Source: Dimorphilus gyrociliatus
Lineage: Eukaryota; Annelida; Polychaeta; Dinophilidae
Assembly (NCBI GenBank): GCA_904063045.1
Contig: CAJFCJ010000017.1
Span: forward strand, 620,001 to 684,000
Direction of reading: 5' to 3'
Length of the DNA: 64,000 nt
Shown: one piece after another, positions 48,773 through 60,709 of the stretch
How positions within the stretch are numbered: position 1 is the first letter of the stretch
How the letters are laid out: the number at the start of each line of letters is the position of its first letter
Position numbers and translations under genes: made by a program
Notes under the pieces: generated by a model
Seen by the model: the letters and a program-made list of their open reading frames with translations, nothing else
Told to the model about the DNA's origin: nothing
Database searches by the model: none

Positions 48773-49605
48773 CAATAAATAATTATAATAACTTTCGTAT
48801 ATTAATAATTATCTTGATCTAATTCTTTCTTTCTGATTATATCATTTATTCATGAAAAATTCTATATTTATATATGTATAAAAAAAATCGACAAACTGTT
48901 GAACTACAGTTATTGATGATGGAATGAAAGGAGGGGGGAATTTTTTTTTATTGAATACTTTAATCAATAGTTTTGCTTCAATGATTTTTTTCCCTCCTCT
49001 CTCTTAGTTATAATTCCTATCTATATTTTAGCACACTTTTATTTATCTTCTGTTATATTTTATCGTCATATACTATAAATATATAACATATTTATATTTT
49101 TTGGACTATATGTAGTTCTATAAGGTTGTAATTTACAATATATGCAGGGAGGTACAAAAGACGGGGTTGTAAGATAGGGTTGTATGAGAGAGAACAGGAT
49201 TTGAGGCATATTAATAAAAAATAGGCTTATTTGGTATGAACGTGTAAGGATTATTTTTTTTAAAATGACATCTGCATGCGATTTAGTAAAAAGTAGTTAA
49301 AAAGTTAGATTAAATGAAAGATTTCTCTTTCTTTCTCTCTGTTGATATTTTATAGAAAAATTGATTTTTAAATTTCTCATTCTCCTATCACTTTTTGAGG
49401 ATAAAAATTAATCATTGATAGATAATTTCCTTAAAGTACCTCTTTCAAGTAGTTATACTTAAATGTATGATAAAGCATTTCACTATCTATAAAAAGTTTA
49501 TTTTAGAAGTAATAAGTGGCATTCTTCTTATTCATATCGTTTTAGAGGAAGGAAGGAAGAGCATATTTCAGCTTTTTATTACTATTTATTAGAATTTAGC
49601 TACCT
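48076..49605. other. Intergenic region between calpain 5' end and TMEM177 3' end
   Basis: 1.5 kb of AT-rich sequence. It contains the probable calpain leader intron and promoter (left) and a long (AT)n tract at 48720-48770. TMEM177 3' untranslated sequence lies on the right. No coding exon or RNA gene recognised. Confidence 0.5.
48720..48770. repeat. (AT)n microsatellite, about 50 bp
   Basis: Uninterrupted AT dinucleotides, the longest simple repeat in the window. Confidence 0.9.
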
Positions 49606-50842
49606 CTAAAATCTCATATTAGCAAATAAATCAATATTTCTTCTTTCTTTTAAAGCATTTCGTCTTTCTAAATCTTTTTCATAATCAAAACTATCAACAA
49701 TATTTTTTACTATATCAGTCCTTTCAGTTAACGTTAAATGAGGCTTCATTAAACTATGCTTTTCGTTTCCAAATAAAGAATAGTAGGCTTCACCTGCTCC
49801 AAAAAAAACAAAAAACAAATATTTAATAAAAAATAAAGTAGTAAAAATTGATTCAAAAGGTTTTCAAGAGAAGAGATAATAAATTTTTATCAACAAAGAA
49901 AGAAGTTTACCTTCTTTTTTTAGTAAATTCCTCAAAGCAATATTTCTTTTTTGTAGTTTTTCATAATATTCTAAACCTCCTTTTCCAATATTTGGATGTA
50001 ATTTTGCTGCTTCACGATCGGCTTTTGCTTCCAATAAACAGATATAAGTGTCTTTCAAAACTTCGTATGCCAAAAAATAAAAGCCAGCAAACAGAGTGTA
50101 CATTCCAACTCTCATTTGGCGAGGTAAGCGAGCTTTTAACTGGAGACGATCATTAAAAAAGTGTCCAGTACAATAGGCTCCAATAATTGCCAAAGATCTT
50201 ATAGCTGATATAATTACTATGCTATTTGACAAACTATACTCCATTTCTCTAGCTATTGCGAAAGCTTTGGCGCGATAAGATAGGGTTAAAGCATCTGCTA
50301 GATTTTGACCATCTTTTGATTCCCAATTAATTTCTTCTCCGCCTACTAATAGGTCGCTCTAAAAAAGAAACAAGTAAACAAATTAAAGAATTTTCAAATG
50401 AAAACAGTTTTAAACAAACCTTTTTAACATCTTGAACGGATTTACAAAGAAATGTTGCAGGAATACCAATTATAGCACTAAATCTCCACTCTAAATTTCC
50501 TTTTGTGATAGGATTCATGTTAGCTGTAATAAACGGCTGAATATCTTGCTTTGTTGACTCTTCCAGATCGAGTTCAACACCTAATTTTTGAATAATTTCA
50601 TTTAGCTCGTCGTCTAAGCCTTCTTCTTTTCCATCCTTATATTTTTGAAGGAACTTTCTATAAATGAAAATAAGATATATTGTTGGTTCTAAAAACTCTG
50701 GGAAGTAGATAACAAACTTATATCGTGATAAGCCGAGAGTTTGTGGAATGGCCGAAACAAAATATGTCACTGTTCCTGCACAAGCGACTGCCACTTGCCA
50801 ATAGATTGGGTAGTGGTCAGGTTTAAATCGAAAGAATACCAT
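49606..50842 (-). CDS. TMEM177: TMEM177, mitochondrial inner-membrane COX2 assembly factor
   Basis: TMEM177 stabilises newly made cytochrome-oxidase subunit 2 and its chaperone COX20 in the mitochondrial inner membrane. Three exons: 50420-50842, 49911-50358 and 49606-49793; 352 aa (human 311). Family blocks include IGIPATFLCKS, the NWESKDG-x-ALTLSYRAKAFA region, AREMEYSLSNS, GKGGLEYYEKLQKRNIALR and NLLKKEGEAYYSLFGN. Hydrophobic segments occur near residues 15-35, 125-140, 190-210 and 228-250, matching a multi-pass membrane protein. The N terminus has a short basic amphipathic start before the first helix. The gene is head-to-head with the BOD1L-like gene, starts 602 bp apart. Confidence 0.9.
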
Positions 50843-51444
50843 TATATCGCTCGATAAAATTAAAGATTATGCACAATCAGGAAACTTTGCTTCATGTATA
50901 ATAAATTAATAGTTGAATAGACTAATTATGACTTTCGAAAGTGATTTACTTAGTCTGGGTGGGTGACAATTTCCCTAAATTTAGTTTTAACTAGAATAAA
51001 GTATGTGCGGTTAACTTTCAAAGAACTACAACCATTTTGAACTTGCGATCCGAATTTGCATTTACTTCGGTCCTAGCCGGAATTTCCGGTCTGAGAAAAT
51101 GATTACTGAATATCAACTTCCCCAAAGAAATGCTGATGTTATCATAAAGTGTCTTTCAGACCGAGAACTAACTAGTGCATACATCTCGGTGAATTGGCCA
51201 TAAGCCATTATATAATCAAAAGTTAGAATTAAATCGCTGAAGAAGTAGCTATTTTCCATAAAATCCAAGTAGTACACTCCCTTGTAGATTTATAAATTGG
51301 CGGTAAAAACTTGGAAATGAAGCGGAAACCACTTTATGGGACAAGGTACCAGACAAAGCTAGGGTCATGTAAACAGGTAACAAGCTTGTGTTTTGGCATG
51401 TATGCGGTATTATTGTCTCTGGTGTAAAAAATCTTTTTAAACAA
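50843..51444. promoter_or_regulatory. Divergent promoter with paired ETS sites, TMEM177 (-) / BOD1L-like (+)
   Basis: Between two outward start codons. The sequence GCCGGAATTTCCGGTC (51076-51091) contains two ETS core sites as an inverted repeat (CCGGAA at 51077-51082 and TTCCGG at 51084-51089). This fits a symmetrical bidirectional promoter. It lies ~235 bp from the TMEM177 ATG and ~355 bp from the other. Confidence 0.45.
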
Positions 51445-53868
51445 ATGGATCGTTATAAAGGACAAAGTAGCAAAAATCAATCCAAGAAAAATTCCACGGT
51501 AGAAGATATTTGTAATCTAGTAAAAAAAAGAGGCTTATTTGACAAAATAAGAAAGGAGGTTTTTAAAGATGCAGAAAATTCGGTCTGTTTTCTATTGGAA
51601 ATTAATGAAATGTTAGCGATTAAACATTCCCTTACATTTAACTAGCCTGATTTAGAGAGATTAAAGAGCCGTGTTCGGGATTACGTTGAATCTTTCACAG
51701 CTAATGTCCGTTGGCATCCAGGTTTAAATAGAAGCAAATTAAGGGAAGAATTGAAACAAGAATTGATGAAGTAAGTGTGATTACTATTGAAATATTCATA
51801 CTAAATTTAAAAAATAATATATACTTATGTTTAATAGATTCTAAAGCTGTAATATGCAATATTGCTATTTGATACATTATACTTGTGATCCTAAATTTTA
51901 ACCTTTCTATTTAAAATCTTTTGTTAAACACAGATCTAAAACATTAAGTAGAGGAGTCGACAACATTATTCGTGATCATTTAAGACCAACAGTTAACAAA
52001 TACAGGTTTTAAAAAAGTTAATAAATATTAGTACAAAACACTTATTTTCTACTGTCAAACTCTTAGAAAAGATCATGACAAAATAGCTTGCGAAGTTTTT
52101 GACGTAACTTTCGAGGATTTTGAATCAAGAGATAAATATTTTACGGAATATGAAAGAAATCAAATTGGAGGTAGTTATTCCATTAATTTTAATTTCTTCT
52201 AAATATTTCTCTTAACGATTTCTTCATCTCTAGAACCATATTATACACCGAATACCACTGCTCATCCACCCCCTTCGTTAAGAGGTCCTCCTTCAGCTAC
52301 AAATACGCCTGTAAACCTGTCACCTGGGGCTGCTATTCATCCTATTCCACAGCAGAATGTTTTTCGTAATTATCTGTTTTTAATCTTTTATCTTTTTAGT
52401 AAAATGATTCTTTCTTCTCTAATCAGCATCACCTCCAAGTATTCCTAGAATGCCTTCAAATATCATACCTAATATGGGATGGTCGAATCAACCGCCATGT
52501 CCGCCTGTCGTTCTGCCGCCTCCAGAGGACATAGGTCCCAATATAAAGCCACCTTTACCACCATTACCACCACCATCTCCTCCAAAGCCAGATACTCCTC
52601 CTCCTCCACCTGAACAACCGCCCGCGCCTCCTGTTGAGGAGGAGACTATCTATGAACAAATGGAAACTCAAATTATTTCATCTTTCGAAAACAAACTACC
52701 TGACCACATTAAGCTTGAAGATAATTTAATAGAGACACCGAAAACAGAGAATTTAGGCGTTAGTCACGAGGACGTAGATATGGATATTGATACAGATGAA
52801 GAGAAACCGTTGATTATGCCAGATATACCAAAAGAAGACGTTGCTAAAGATGACGAGAAACAAAAAGAAGAGAAAATTTCTCCATGGAAAAATCAAGTTG
52901 CTCAATTTGAGGATTTACAACTCAGCGATGTGACTGTAAGCTCTGTCCACACAAGTGACATATCTCTCACTTCGTCTGATGATGATAAAGATGTTGAAAA
53001 AACAAAAACTCCCGAGCAGAAAAAAGAAAAGAAAGAAAAGAAGAAACGAAAGAAGCAAGAAACTGTGGCAGAAAGGCATTGTAGACCACAACGCAAACGA
53101 ATCGTCAACAGAAAATATGCTTCAAAAGATTTTTCGTCATTTTATAACGAATTAGAAAATACAGATTCCGATGCGGACAACAAAGTAACATCTACGTCCT
53201 CTAAAGATAAGAAGCCTCAAAAACAAAGCCCATACTCTTCGTCGACACCTTCTCCCTACTATGTCGCTGAGGAACAAGCAGAAGCTGCACCTAAAAAACT
53301 GGAACGAACGACAAAAAATCCAGAGGTTGATACACCTAAAGAGGAAAAACCAGCCAGAGAACCATCTCCTAATCCGAAAGGTAGCTCTAAACGATACGAC
53401 TCATCAGATTTGTACAAACCACGCACAAGCCTACGTCGATCTCGTCGACAATCGTCTCCAAAGTTCGATGATACTGATGTTTACGCCCCATATAGAGGAT
53501 CTGAAAGGGCTAAGTCTAATAATAAAACTGTTTCGAGAAGATCATCCTCAAAATCTGAATCCAAAAAGTCAAATATCAACACGCCAGACTCTCCTGTTGC
53601 AAACGAACCCACTGAATCAAGTACTGCGATTAAAACTAGACTGGGTCAACGTTCATCAGGTATTCCCACAGATCCCAGAAAGAAAGCTAAAGAAAAAGTT
53701 TACGAAAGTGTATCCGAAGGGGAATTAATTGATGATGATGATGAGAAAGATATTAGGAAAGAGAAGAAAACTCAAAAAGTAACTAAGCCTCCAAGACGAA
53801 AGTCGGAAGAGGAAGAGGGCGAAATAACTGATGGATCTCTATCTTCCATATCGTTAGACCCTATTTAG
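51445..53868 (+). CDS. BOD1L1: BOD1L-like protein with N-terminal Shg1 domain
   Basis: BOD1/BOD1L and yeast Shg1 share a small helical domain tied to SET1/COMPASS complexes; BOD1L also protects stalled replication forks. Six exons: 51445-51582, 51646-51770, 51934-52005, 52067-52170, 52234-52365 and 52427-53868; 670 aa. Residues ~16-120 are the Shg1 domain (VEDICNLVKKRGLFDKIRKE, LERLKSRVRDYVESFTANVR, LNRSKLREELKQEL). A short Pro-rich stretch follows, then acidic and Lys/Ser/Arg-rich disordered sequence ending SEEEEGEITDGS. Human BOD1L1 exceeds 3000 aa, so this is a short form, closer in plan to a BOD1L ancestor. The 64-nt first intron (51583-51645) removes an in-frame stop and restores the domain. 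Confidence 0.85.
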
Positions 53869-54320
53869 GAAGCTCCATAATAGATTAGTCTCTCATATTG
53901 CGTAACAAATCACATTTCTACACTAAACATCAAAAAAAAAAACTTGGAAGAAAATCCACGAGGTAGTTAGCGGATAGCAAGAAATAAATAACAATTCATA
54001 AACTTGAAAAACATTTGATTTACAATTCTTTTTAATATCTAAGTGAAAGAATGAAATTAAGATCATTCGAAGAAAAGAAAAGGCTTTATATTTATTCGTT
54101 ATGAATATTATAGTGTCAAAAAAAAAGAAAGAAAACAAAAACTATTAAAAAATTGTTTTTTTTTTCTTCTATAAAGTCAATTGGTTGTTTATAAAATAAA
54201 CTAGAAGTTTAATTTGTAGCTCTTTTTTATGCAAAGAAAATAAAATGTTATGAAAGATGAACTAAACAAACAAAAACAAACAATAATCAATTTCTTTTTA
54301 TAGTAGTATATACTGTATAC
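53869..54320. other. Converging 3' untranslated region
   Basis: 450 bp between the BOD1L-like and PDCD2 stop codons. AT-rich with A and T runs and AATAAA-like signals (e.g. 54239-54244). Open stretches here show no family resemblance. Confidence 0.5.
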
Positions 54321-55397
54321 TTATTTATCGGCTGATACATCTTGTCTCCATATAAATTCCTTATTGTAAATATTTGAATTACAATTTTTTGAACATGTAT
54401 ATATTGCTAAAATACCCCAGTCTAACCCTTTATCGTCTTTTTCATCAATTTCTAAATAGTTAATAAGTTGAGGCATTATTTGAAATTCAAATTGCCTTCT
54501 AGTCCCACATTTACATGGAGAAATATCTTTGTAAGACACTTTATTCTCGGAAGAAATCCACAACGGTTCACCATCTAAATTATATCGAATAATTTGATCA
54601 GGTTGCAATTTGATAACATTTCTAAAGTTTGAGAAAGCTTCATCTTCTGTTCTTGAAACAAAATTTTCCAAATCTTTTTCTTTTAAACTATTGTTAAGCT
54701 CTTCAACTTTGCTATCATTGTCATTCTCATCAGCCTCGTCTTCACTTTCAAGTTCAGTTAAATCTTCTTTTTCATGAATTATTTCAAATTCGGGAAAATG
54801 GAAATCTTTTATTTGAACTTTATTGGCGACAGTCTCTGGTTGTTTACATTCTTTTTTATGACCAGATTTCCAGTGAATTAGTTGGTGTTTTTTACAGCAA
54901 TAAGATACTTTCTTACATATTCCACAGCTTAATGGGCCATGAACTCCGCAAGAAGAACATAACTTTTGAAAGTTTTCTGCTTTTGGATAGTCAGAAGATA
55001 AATCAAATTTAAAGTCATCTTCCTCGTCTTCATTCACTAATGGCGATTCTGAGTAAAACTCATTTTTTTGAGGCAACTGACATCTTAGGACTACAAAGTT
55101 CCCATTAGTATTGGGTCTAGAACATTCGTTATTTCGGCAAACGAAAACAAAAAGGGTTCTATGAAAACAATCATCTCTATCTTCAATTGGAGCATATAGT
55201 TGCAGTAAGAATGAACAAGGCTCTTCACAGTATTCGCAGAGAATATCCTTACACTCAGGGATGCCTTTAAGGGCAAGCCAAGAAGGCTTTCCTCCAAGTT
55301 TACTTGGGAAGAAAGGGCTAACAAGCTTCCATTCTTGATTAACAGGACATTTTTCGGCAAAGCCTAAATCCACATGTTTTTCGGCTGCAGACGCCAT
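54321..55397 (-). CDS. PDCD2: PDCD2, ribosomal-protein chaperone with MYND finger
   Basis: PDCD2 is a dedicated chaperone for ribosomal protein uS5 (RPS2) in 40S biogenesis. Single exon, 358 aa (human 344). The N-terminal domain has GGKPSWLALKGIPEC and the zinc-binding cysteines CEYCEEPC and CRNNECSR. The MYND zinc finger spans residues ~147-184 (CSSCGVHGPLSCGICKKVSY, then the final CC..H..H..C ligands). An acidic linker follows, then the C-terminal domain with DQIIRYNLDGEPLWIS and CKCGTRRQFEFQIMPQLINY. Ligand cysteines look complete. The MYND finger separates it from PDCD2L. The start codon lies in AAGGGATGGCGTC. Head-to-head with ATG12 at 311 bp. Lack of introns is notable against the intron-rich neighbourhood. 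Confidence 0.96.
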   Translation of the reverse strand: MASAAEKHVDLGFAEKCPVNQEWKLVSPFFPSKLGGKPSWLALKGIPECKDILCEYCEEPCSFLLQLYAPIEDRDDCFHRTLFVFVCRNNECSRPNTNGNFVVLRCQLPQKNEFYSESPLVNEDEEDDFKFDLSSDYPKAENFQKLCSSCGVHGPLSCGICKKVSYCCKKHQLIHWKSGHKKECKQPETVANKVQIKDFHFPEFEIIHEKEDLTELESEDEADENDNDSKVEELNNSLKEKDLENFVSRTEDEAFSNFRNVIKLQPDQIIRYNLDGEPLWISSENKVSYKDISPCKCGTRRQFEFQIMPQLINYLEIDEKDDKGLDWGILAIYTCSKNCNSNIYNKEFIWRQDVSADK

Positions 55398-55708
55398 CCC
55401 TTAAAACTGGTAGGATAAAGAGAGGATTACTGTCTTTTAGTAAAAATTTAACAGAATTTTTCAGTGTTGAACTAGGGACCAGTTAATTCAATGTGTTTTA
55501 CTTTTATAGGTAAAATATACTCGTCATTGCTACAAACTGGTAGTAGATATTATTAATATTTGTGTTCTTTAATAAAAAGAAAATCCGTGATTAATTAAAA
55601 ATCTTGAGTATAGGGAAACACGTAACATTAGTGTATTTCTATATAGCATTCTTGATGTTCACGTCTTGTTAGTAATTTCCAAATAACTAAAAAAAATAAT
55701 CAGCTGAA
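55398..55708. promoter_or_regulatory. Short divergent promoter, PDCD2 (-) / ATG12 (+)
   Basis: 311 bp separate the two start codons, so both promoters must lie here. AT-rich, with no motif I would single out. Confidence 0.4.
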
Positions 55709-56110
55709 ATGGATGATAATAAATCAACAAGCGAAAATTCAGAAATTCCCAAATCACCTACAACTCCAACCCCGAAAGGAGATAAAGGCAATAAATGATA
55801 TATTTAAAATTTACAATATAAAATTCTTACGATTAAAATTTATTCAACAGTGGATATATTATTGAAGAACGTCGGATCTGCTCCAATTTTGACAAAGAAA
55901 AAATGGGCAGTTGCTCGAAGTAAAACAGTTTCCGAGATTGTAGAATTTGTCCGAAAGCTTTTAAAACTCGAACAAAGCCAAACTCTCTTCCTTTATGTTC
56001 AGCAATCATTTGCACCAGCTCCTGATGTTGAGATTGGCACTTTATATGACTGCTTCGGATCTAACTCTCGTTTAGTATTTCAATATTGTCTAACAACTGC
56101 TTGGGGCTAA
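55709..56110 (+). CDS. ATG12: ATG12, ubiquitin-like autophagy protein
   Basis: ATG12 is conjugated through its C-terminal glycine to ATG5; the ATG12-ATG5-ATG16 complex drives LC3/ATG8 lipidation in autophagosome formation. Two exons: 55709-55787 and 55851-56110; 112 aa. A 26-residue Ser/Thr/Pro-rich N terminus leads into the ubiquitin fold. Conserved blocks are VDILLKNVGSAPILTKKKWA, LFLYVQQSFAPAPDVEIGTL and YDCFGSNSRLVFQYC. The chain ends in Trp-Gly, the reactive glycine. The intron begins GC (AAAG-GCAATA) and ends CAG. No GT occurs between the ATG and the acceptor, so a GC-AG intron is required by the sequence. Confidence 0.95.
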
Positions 56111-56365
56111 TAAGCCTAAAATTTTTTAATATCGAATGACATTTTTAACATTGTATTAAAATATATATAAGCTATTTTATTAATAGATAATTGGTTAAAA
56201 ACACAAAATATCCCATTTCAATCTCAGTTGCATTAAAATTTAAAAGCATTCAAGATACGACCTAATATCATCAATTTTATTTTGATAAGATACACAAATC
56301 TAAACTATTAAAGATAAGGTAATGGGCGTTAACTAATAACTAATTAAGCATAAAATCAATCAACG

Positions 56366-58107
56366 ATGGAACAAAATGATCGGCAGGAAATTATAGGAAA
56401 TGATGTTCTGTCAAATGAGCAGACAAATGAACAAGTAAATGATGAAAAGAGTGAAAAGAAGGTTTTTTCTTTTTGAATCAAATATCATTAAGGATTTAGG
56501 GACTGTAAATATATTTAGATCCAGGATAAGGGACTATCATTGCCATTGACAGCTTTCTTCATTATAGGAGATATTGCAGGTAGTGGAATGCTGGCCCTAC
56601 CAAAAGCATTCGACAATGCGGGTTTCATAGGTCCAGTGTTACTGTTATTGGGAGCTTTGTCATCAGGATACAATGGAATTAGGCTCGGTCAGTGTTGGAT
56701 GATAATCAAAAGACGATATCCAAATTTAGGAGAGCATATTCGAAATCCTTATGCTACAATTGGAGAGAAAGCATTTGGTTCAAAAATGGCGTACTTAAAT
56801 TTAAATAATTATTTTTTCACTGGTTAAATCTCTTCAACAGTTATTCAATTTTTTTTCAGTATATTTGTAACAATCTGCGCAAATATATCACTCGTAGGAG
56901 GCTGTACAGTCTTTTTACTAATAACAAGCGAAAATATTCAATCAATGCTTCAAAATGGATTTAAAGCTAATATTTCATTTTGTTTTTGGATACTGATTAT
57001 AGGCGGATTACTCATTCCTTGTTGTTGGTTTGGATCACCAAAGAATTTCAAGTAAATAAATATAACAAATATACTCTAAATCTCAATACCATCATTTGAT
57101 AGATTGATAGGAATAATTGCAGCAATGGCTACTATTATTGCAACGTTTACAATCAGTTCTGATATAATTGTTTACAAAGTAAAGCATAAACCTAAATTGG
57201 AATTCTCTAATACAAAAGTTGTAAATCTATTTCTTGCATTTGGAACAATAATGTTTGCTTTTGGAGGAACGGCAACATTTCCAACAATACAACACGATAT
57301 GAATAAACCAGAAAAGTTTCATATATCAGCGACATTCTCTTATATTGGTATTAATAATTATTGAAAATTTATAGTATACCTATATAGATTAAATGATTAT
57401 TTTTATGATATTTCACAGGTATTTTATCAATGTATCAATTAGTAGCATTACTAGGTTATTATACTTTTGGTAATCAGTTAGTTGATAACATTCTAAAGAG
57501 TTTATCTATTGGATGGTTAAGATACACTTCAGAAATATTAATAACAATTCATTTAATATTCGCATTTGTTATTAATTCAAACCCAGTGTTCCAAACTGTT
57601 GAGCATATCCTAAAGATTCCAACAAGTATATTTTATCTATTATTCAATACATTGCTTTAATAATAATATAAATAAATTAAATATAGATTTTAATTGGAAG
57701 AGATGCATAATTAGAACAGTTGTTATACTATTCATCATTTTCGTGGCAGAAACAATACCAAAATTTGGAGCCTTGCTATCTCTAGTTGGAGGTACATCAA
57801 CAGCATTCTTAACGTTTGTTGCTCCAAGCATGTTCTATTTAAAATTATGTTCTTCAAAAGGAGATTGGCAAGAAATGTATGTTGAATTAATTGAAATATT
57901 CTACAAATAAGCACACGAATAAACACAAACTTTTTCAGCAAAGTACCACTTCATCACAAAGTCATATGCTGTCAACTAATGATAATTGGAACATTAGGAG
58001 GAATTGCCACAACATATTCCGCTATATCAACAATTAGCAGTTCAAAAACATTTTTCCTACCATGTTATGTTAACATAACAGCCGCTGATCTTGCAGTTAA
58101 TCCCTAA
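56366..58107 (+). CDS. Aa_trans-family amino-acid transporter
   Basis: A polytopic transporter of the amino acid/auxin permease superfamily (Pfam Aa_trans, including SLC32, SLC36 and SLC38). Seven exons: 56366-56461, 56519-56790, 56860-57051, 57103-57347, 57419-57625, 57687-57876 and 57939-58107; 456 aa, the usual size. A ~40-residue acidic cytoplasmic N terminus precedes 10-11 membrane helices. The first helix carries the family signature [19 protein letters not shown]. Other typical blocks are [37 protein letters not shown] and [18 protein letters not shown]. It resembles the divergent invertebrate SLC36-like group, but substrate (neutral amino acids, proton-coupled) is inference. The exon 2 donor was set at 56791 because the later GT would imply an 18-nt intron. 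Confidence 0.88.
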
Positions 58108-58392
58108 TATTATTACAAACTTTTTATTATTTCAACAAAAAAAGGAAATATTCATGTTTCTCTTTGACAACAAATATAGCAAGCTAGAAAATCAATCTCT
58201 ATACATAAGAAAATAAACATTATTGCAAATGGTTACAGAATACACTTGTATAGGATGAAATTTTCTATAGGTTTCACTCCGTGTTTCAAAGACAAAAGTG
58301 TCTTATATATCATAAAATATTGTGTAATAGATATAATTAAAAATACCGACTGAATTTATTTCAAAAAAGATATCAAATATATAGTTCTGCAA

Positions 58393-60356
58393 TCAAGTTT
58401 CAATTTCATTACTCTTTATCGACGTTGAATCTGCGTATTCTTCGGTAAGAACCTCTCTATCATCGATGAGATTCTAAAAAAATATAATATATTTTATCCC
58501 TTAAAGAAAAAGTATTATTTTAATATTTACTTGATATTTGTCCTGTCTTTTTATGTATAATGAAAAGAAAATGAAACAAGATATAAGAAGGAAAAGGCAT
58601 CCTAAACCAATGCAAAACCATCTTAAAATTCCCAATATCTTCATGGGAGTAATTGCTTCTTGCTTCATCAAATTTATAGCTTTATCGTCAGCTTTAGCAC
58701 TCTATAATTAAATGATTGAATATAAAGATAAAAAATAAATGATTTTATCTTAAAAACTAACTTCATTTAACCAAAATAATGGGAAAATCACTGGCGTGTC
58801 GATATTTTCTGTTTGCCTGAAAAGTGATAAACAATAGTAAAGAATCTAAACTAAAATTTTAGAACTTACAATATTCCATATTGTCCTATTTTAGTCAGAT
58901 AAGCATTTATTTGAATCTTCTTAGCAACATTCATAGAAACACCAGTATTTGGTTCAATCTCTAGAAATGTTTGATGTTCACCTGACTTTGGGGTCATTCC
59001 ATTAACACCATAGATATATTTTGTGGATGCTTGAAAGAAATGGGGCTGAGAGACAACAAGTGGAGCACCGGCTCTAACTCTTGATATATTTAAAACTCCT
59101 GAATCAAGGCATCCAGGTGTACAGAAGCACCTATTATCCGGATTAATGGTAATATTTCCCAAAGTGTGAAACGGGGCAGTAAAACGGTATAGCTTTATTC
59201 CCTTAAGGTTGGTTTCGCTTTCATAAGTGGTGCATATTGAACGACCCAAATCTCCAGTAAACACACAAGGTGAAGAATTTTTGGTCACTCCAGGCGGATA
59301 TAGAGAACCATCAGAACCATTTAACATGTTACAATACCGTGTGTTCCAATATGGTAAATATTTATTATAATTATACGTTACGTATTGACCAATTTCATTT
59401 ATATTTTTCGTACCCGACATAATTTCGTAGACACCATCATCAGTACCATTTATTGCTTTACCTATGTAAAATATTCCAAATGTTTCCATTGTTTTCAGTT
59501 CCTCTTCGAATTTCTTTAAGAATGCTTTTAATATTGGAAACTTTTTAATTAATTTTTCAATATCCTCAGCCAATTTATCAATGATTGGTATTTTATAACC
59601 CCAAAAAAATTCGCGAATTGTATGTCTTTCGAATAAATTTATATGTATATCTTCCAATATTGTTTTAACACCGATTTGAAGAAAACTACTCGAAATAGAC
59701 CCATTTAATTTAGCCAACACTGTCTATATTTTTTGAGGAGGAAGAAAGAGAAGAACATAATTTAAATGGAACATTTATGATTGAAAATATAATAAATTTA
59801 CAAACCAGCAATGGTAGGTTTATGACATTAACTTCATTGTCAATTTGCTCATTAGATAACTGAGGCTGAAATACATATGCTTTATCTTCTCTATAAAAAA
59901 TTGTGCCATTTGCATTAAAAGATAAATTTCGCTTGTCTCTTATTTCTCTACGAAAGTTAAATGTTGTGTGATAACATTCCATACACTGTATATTGTAATT
60001 TACTTACAAGTATACAAAAGGACCAATCTGTGTCATATTAGCCTTTTCCTTACCGGCTATAAATTCTTCTGGATTTGTACAATTCCAATACCAGAATTCC
60101 ATATAAACAGGAACTGGTGGCTTCTCCCAATTTTTACCCGAAGAGCTAGTATTCTTGAGCGGTAGTTTCTAAATATATAAGATGGTTATTATCTCTTATA
60201 ACAAGATGAAGCACTTACATCTCTTATCTGGTTATCTATAATATAGGGAAATAATGCTAATGAAGAAAGTCCAAAAGCGACCAGAATGAACCCAAGTGCA
60301 GTCATAAGTATTGCCGTAGCAAGGGGACAAGAACAAGTTCTGCCTTTTCTATCCAT
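58393..60356 (-). CDS. CD36/scavenger receptor class B family protein
   Basis: Two-pass membrane receptor or lipid carrier related to CD36, SR-B1 and LIMP-2. Seven exons: 60219-60356, 60008-60168, 59806-59947, 58870-59723, 58762-58816, 58531-58701 and 58393-58473; 533 aa. The N-terminal helix is residues ~13-38 and the C-terminal helix lies about 50 residues before the end, with short cytoplasmic ends. The ectodomain begins MEFWYWNCTNPEEF, has at least six N-glycosylation sequons, and carries the family cysteine block (RCFCTPGCLDSGVLNIS, then GAPLVVSQPHF). The tail ends without a LIMP-2-type dileucine at the terminus, though EEY and DDREVL acidic motifs are present. I cannot assign it to one vertebrate paralogue. 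Ligand (lipoprotein, fatty acid, carotenoid) is unknown. Confidence 0.92.
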
Positions 60357-60709
60357 TCTTGACAAATCAGTGACTCAACAACTGATTTATCTCGTAGTTC
60401 TTAGAACTAACTTGAATGCTAATTTAACAGTAATGGTTTTCAGTTACATCAGTTTTTATTTGTCAAGTGGGAGATAACAGAATGTTTTTTTCTATGTATC
60501 ATGTGACTTCATGGATACTACCAACATTTGGAATTAGTTTCAAATAGATTCGAATTCGAAAACTGGTAAAGCTGATTTCGTAGGCGTGGATCCCTCGTGC
60601 ATTATAATACAATAAGGAAAAAGCTCATTCAGTTAATTAAATAGTGTAGATTCTTAATTAGCTTCGAGCTAACTGAAATTTCTCGTATTAGACGTCAGGT
60701 TTACAGAGA
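60357..60709. promoter_or_regulatory. Divergent promoter, CD36-family (-) / RD3 (+)
   Basis: 353 bp between outward start codons. An AG preceded by pyrimidines at ~60695-60706 close to the RD3 ATG may end a 5' untranslated intron. No clear core promoter motif. Confidence 0.35.

Noticed and set aside
56823-56840. 18-nt intron in the amino-acid transporter
   Set aside because: Implausibly short; the donor at 56791 with acceptor at 56858-56859 gives a 69-nt intron and a better helix alignment.
59986-60007. 22-nt intron in the CD36-family gene
   Set aside because: Too short for spliceosomal removal and out of phase; the acceptor at 59948-59949 gives a 60-nt intron and restores the conserved sequence.
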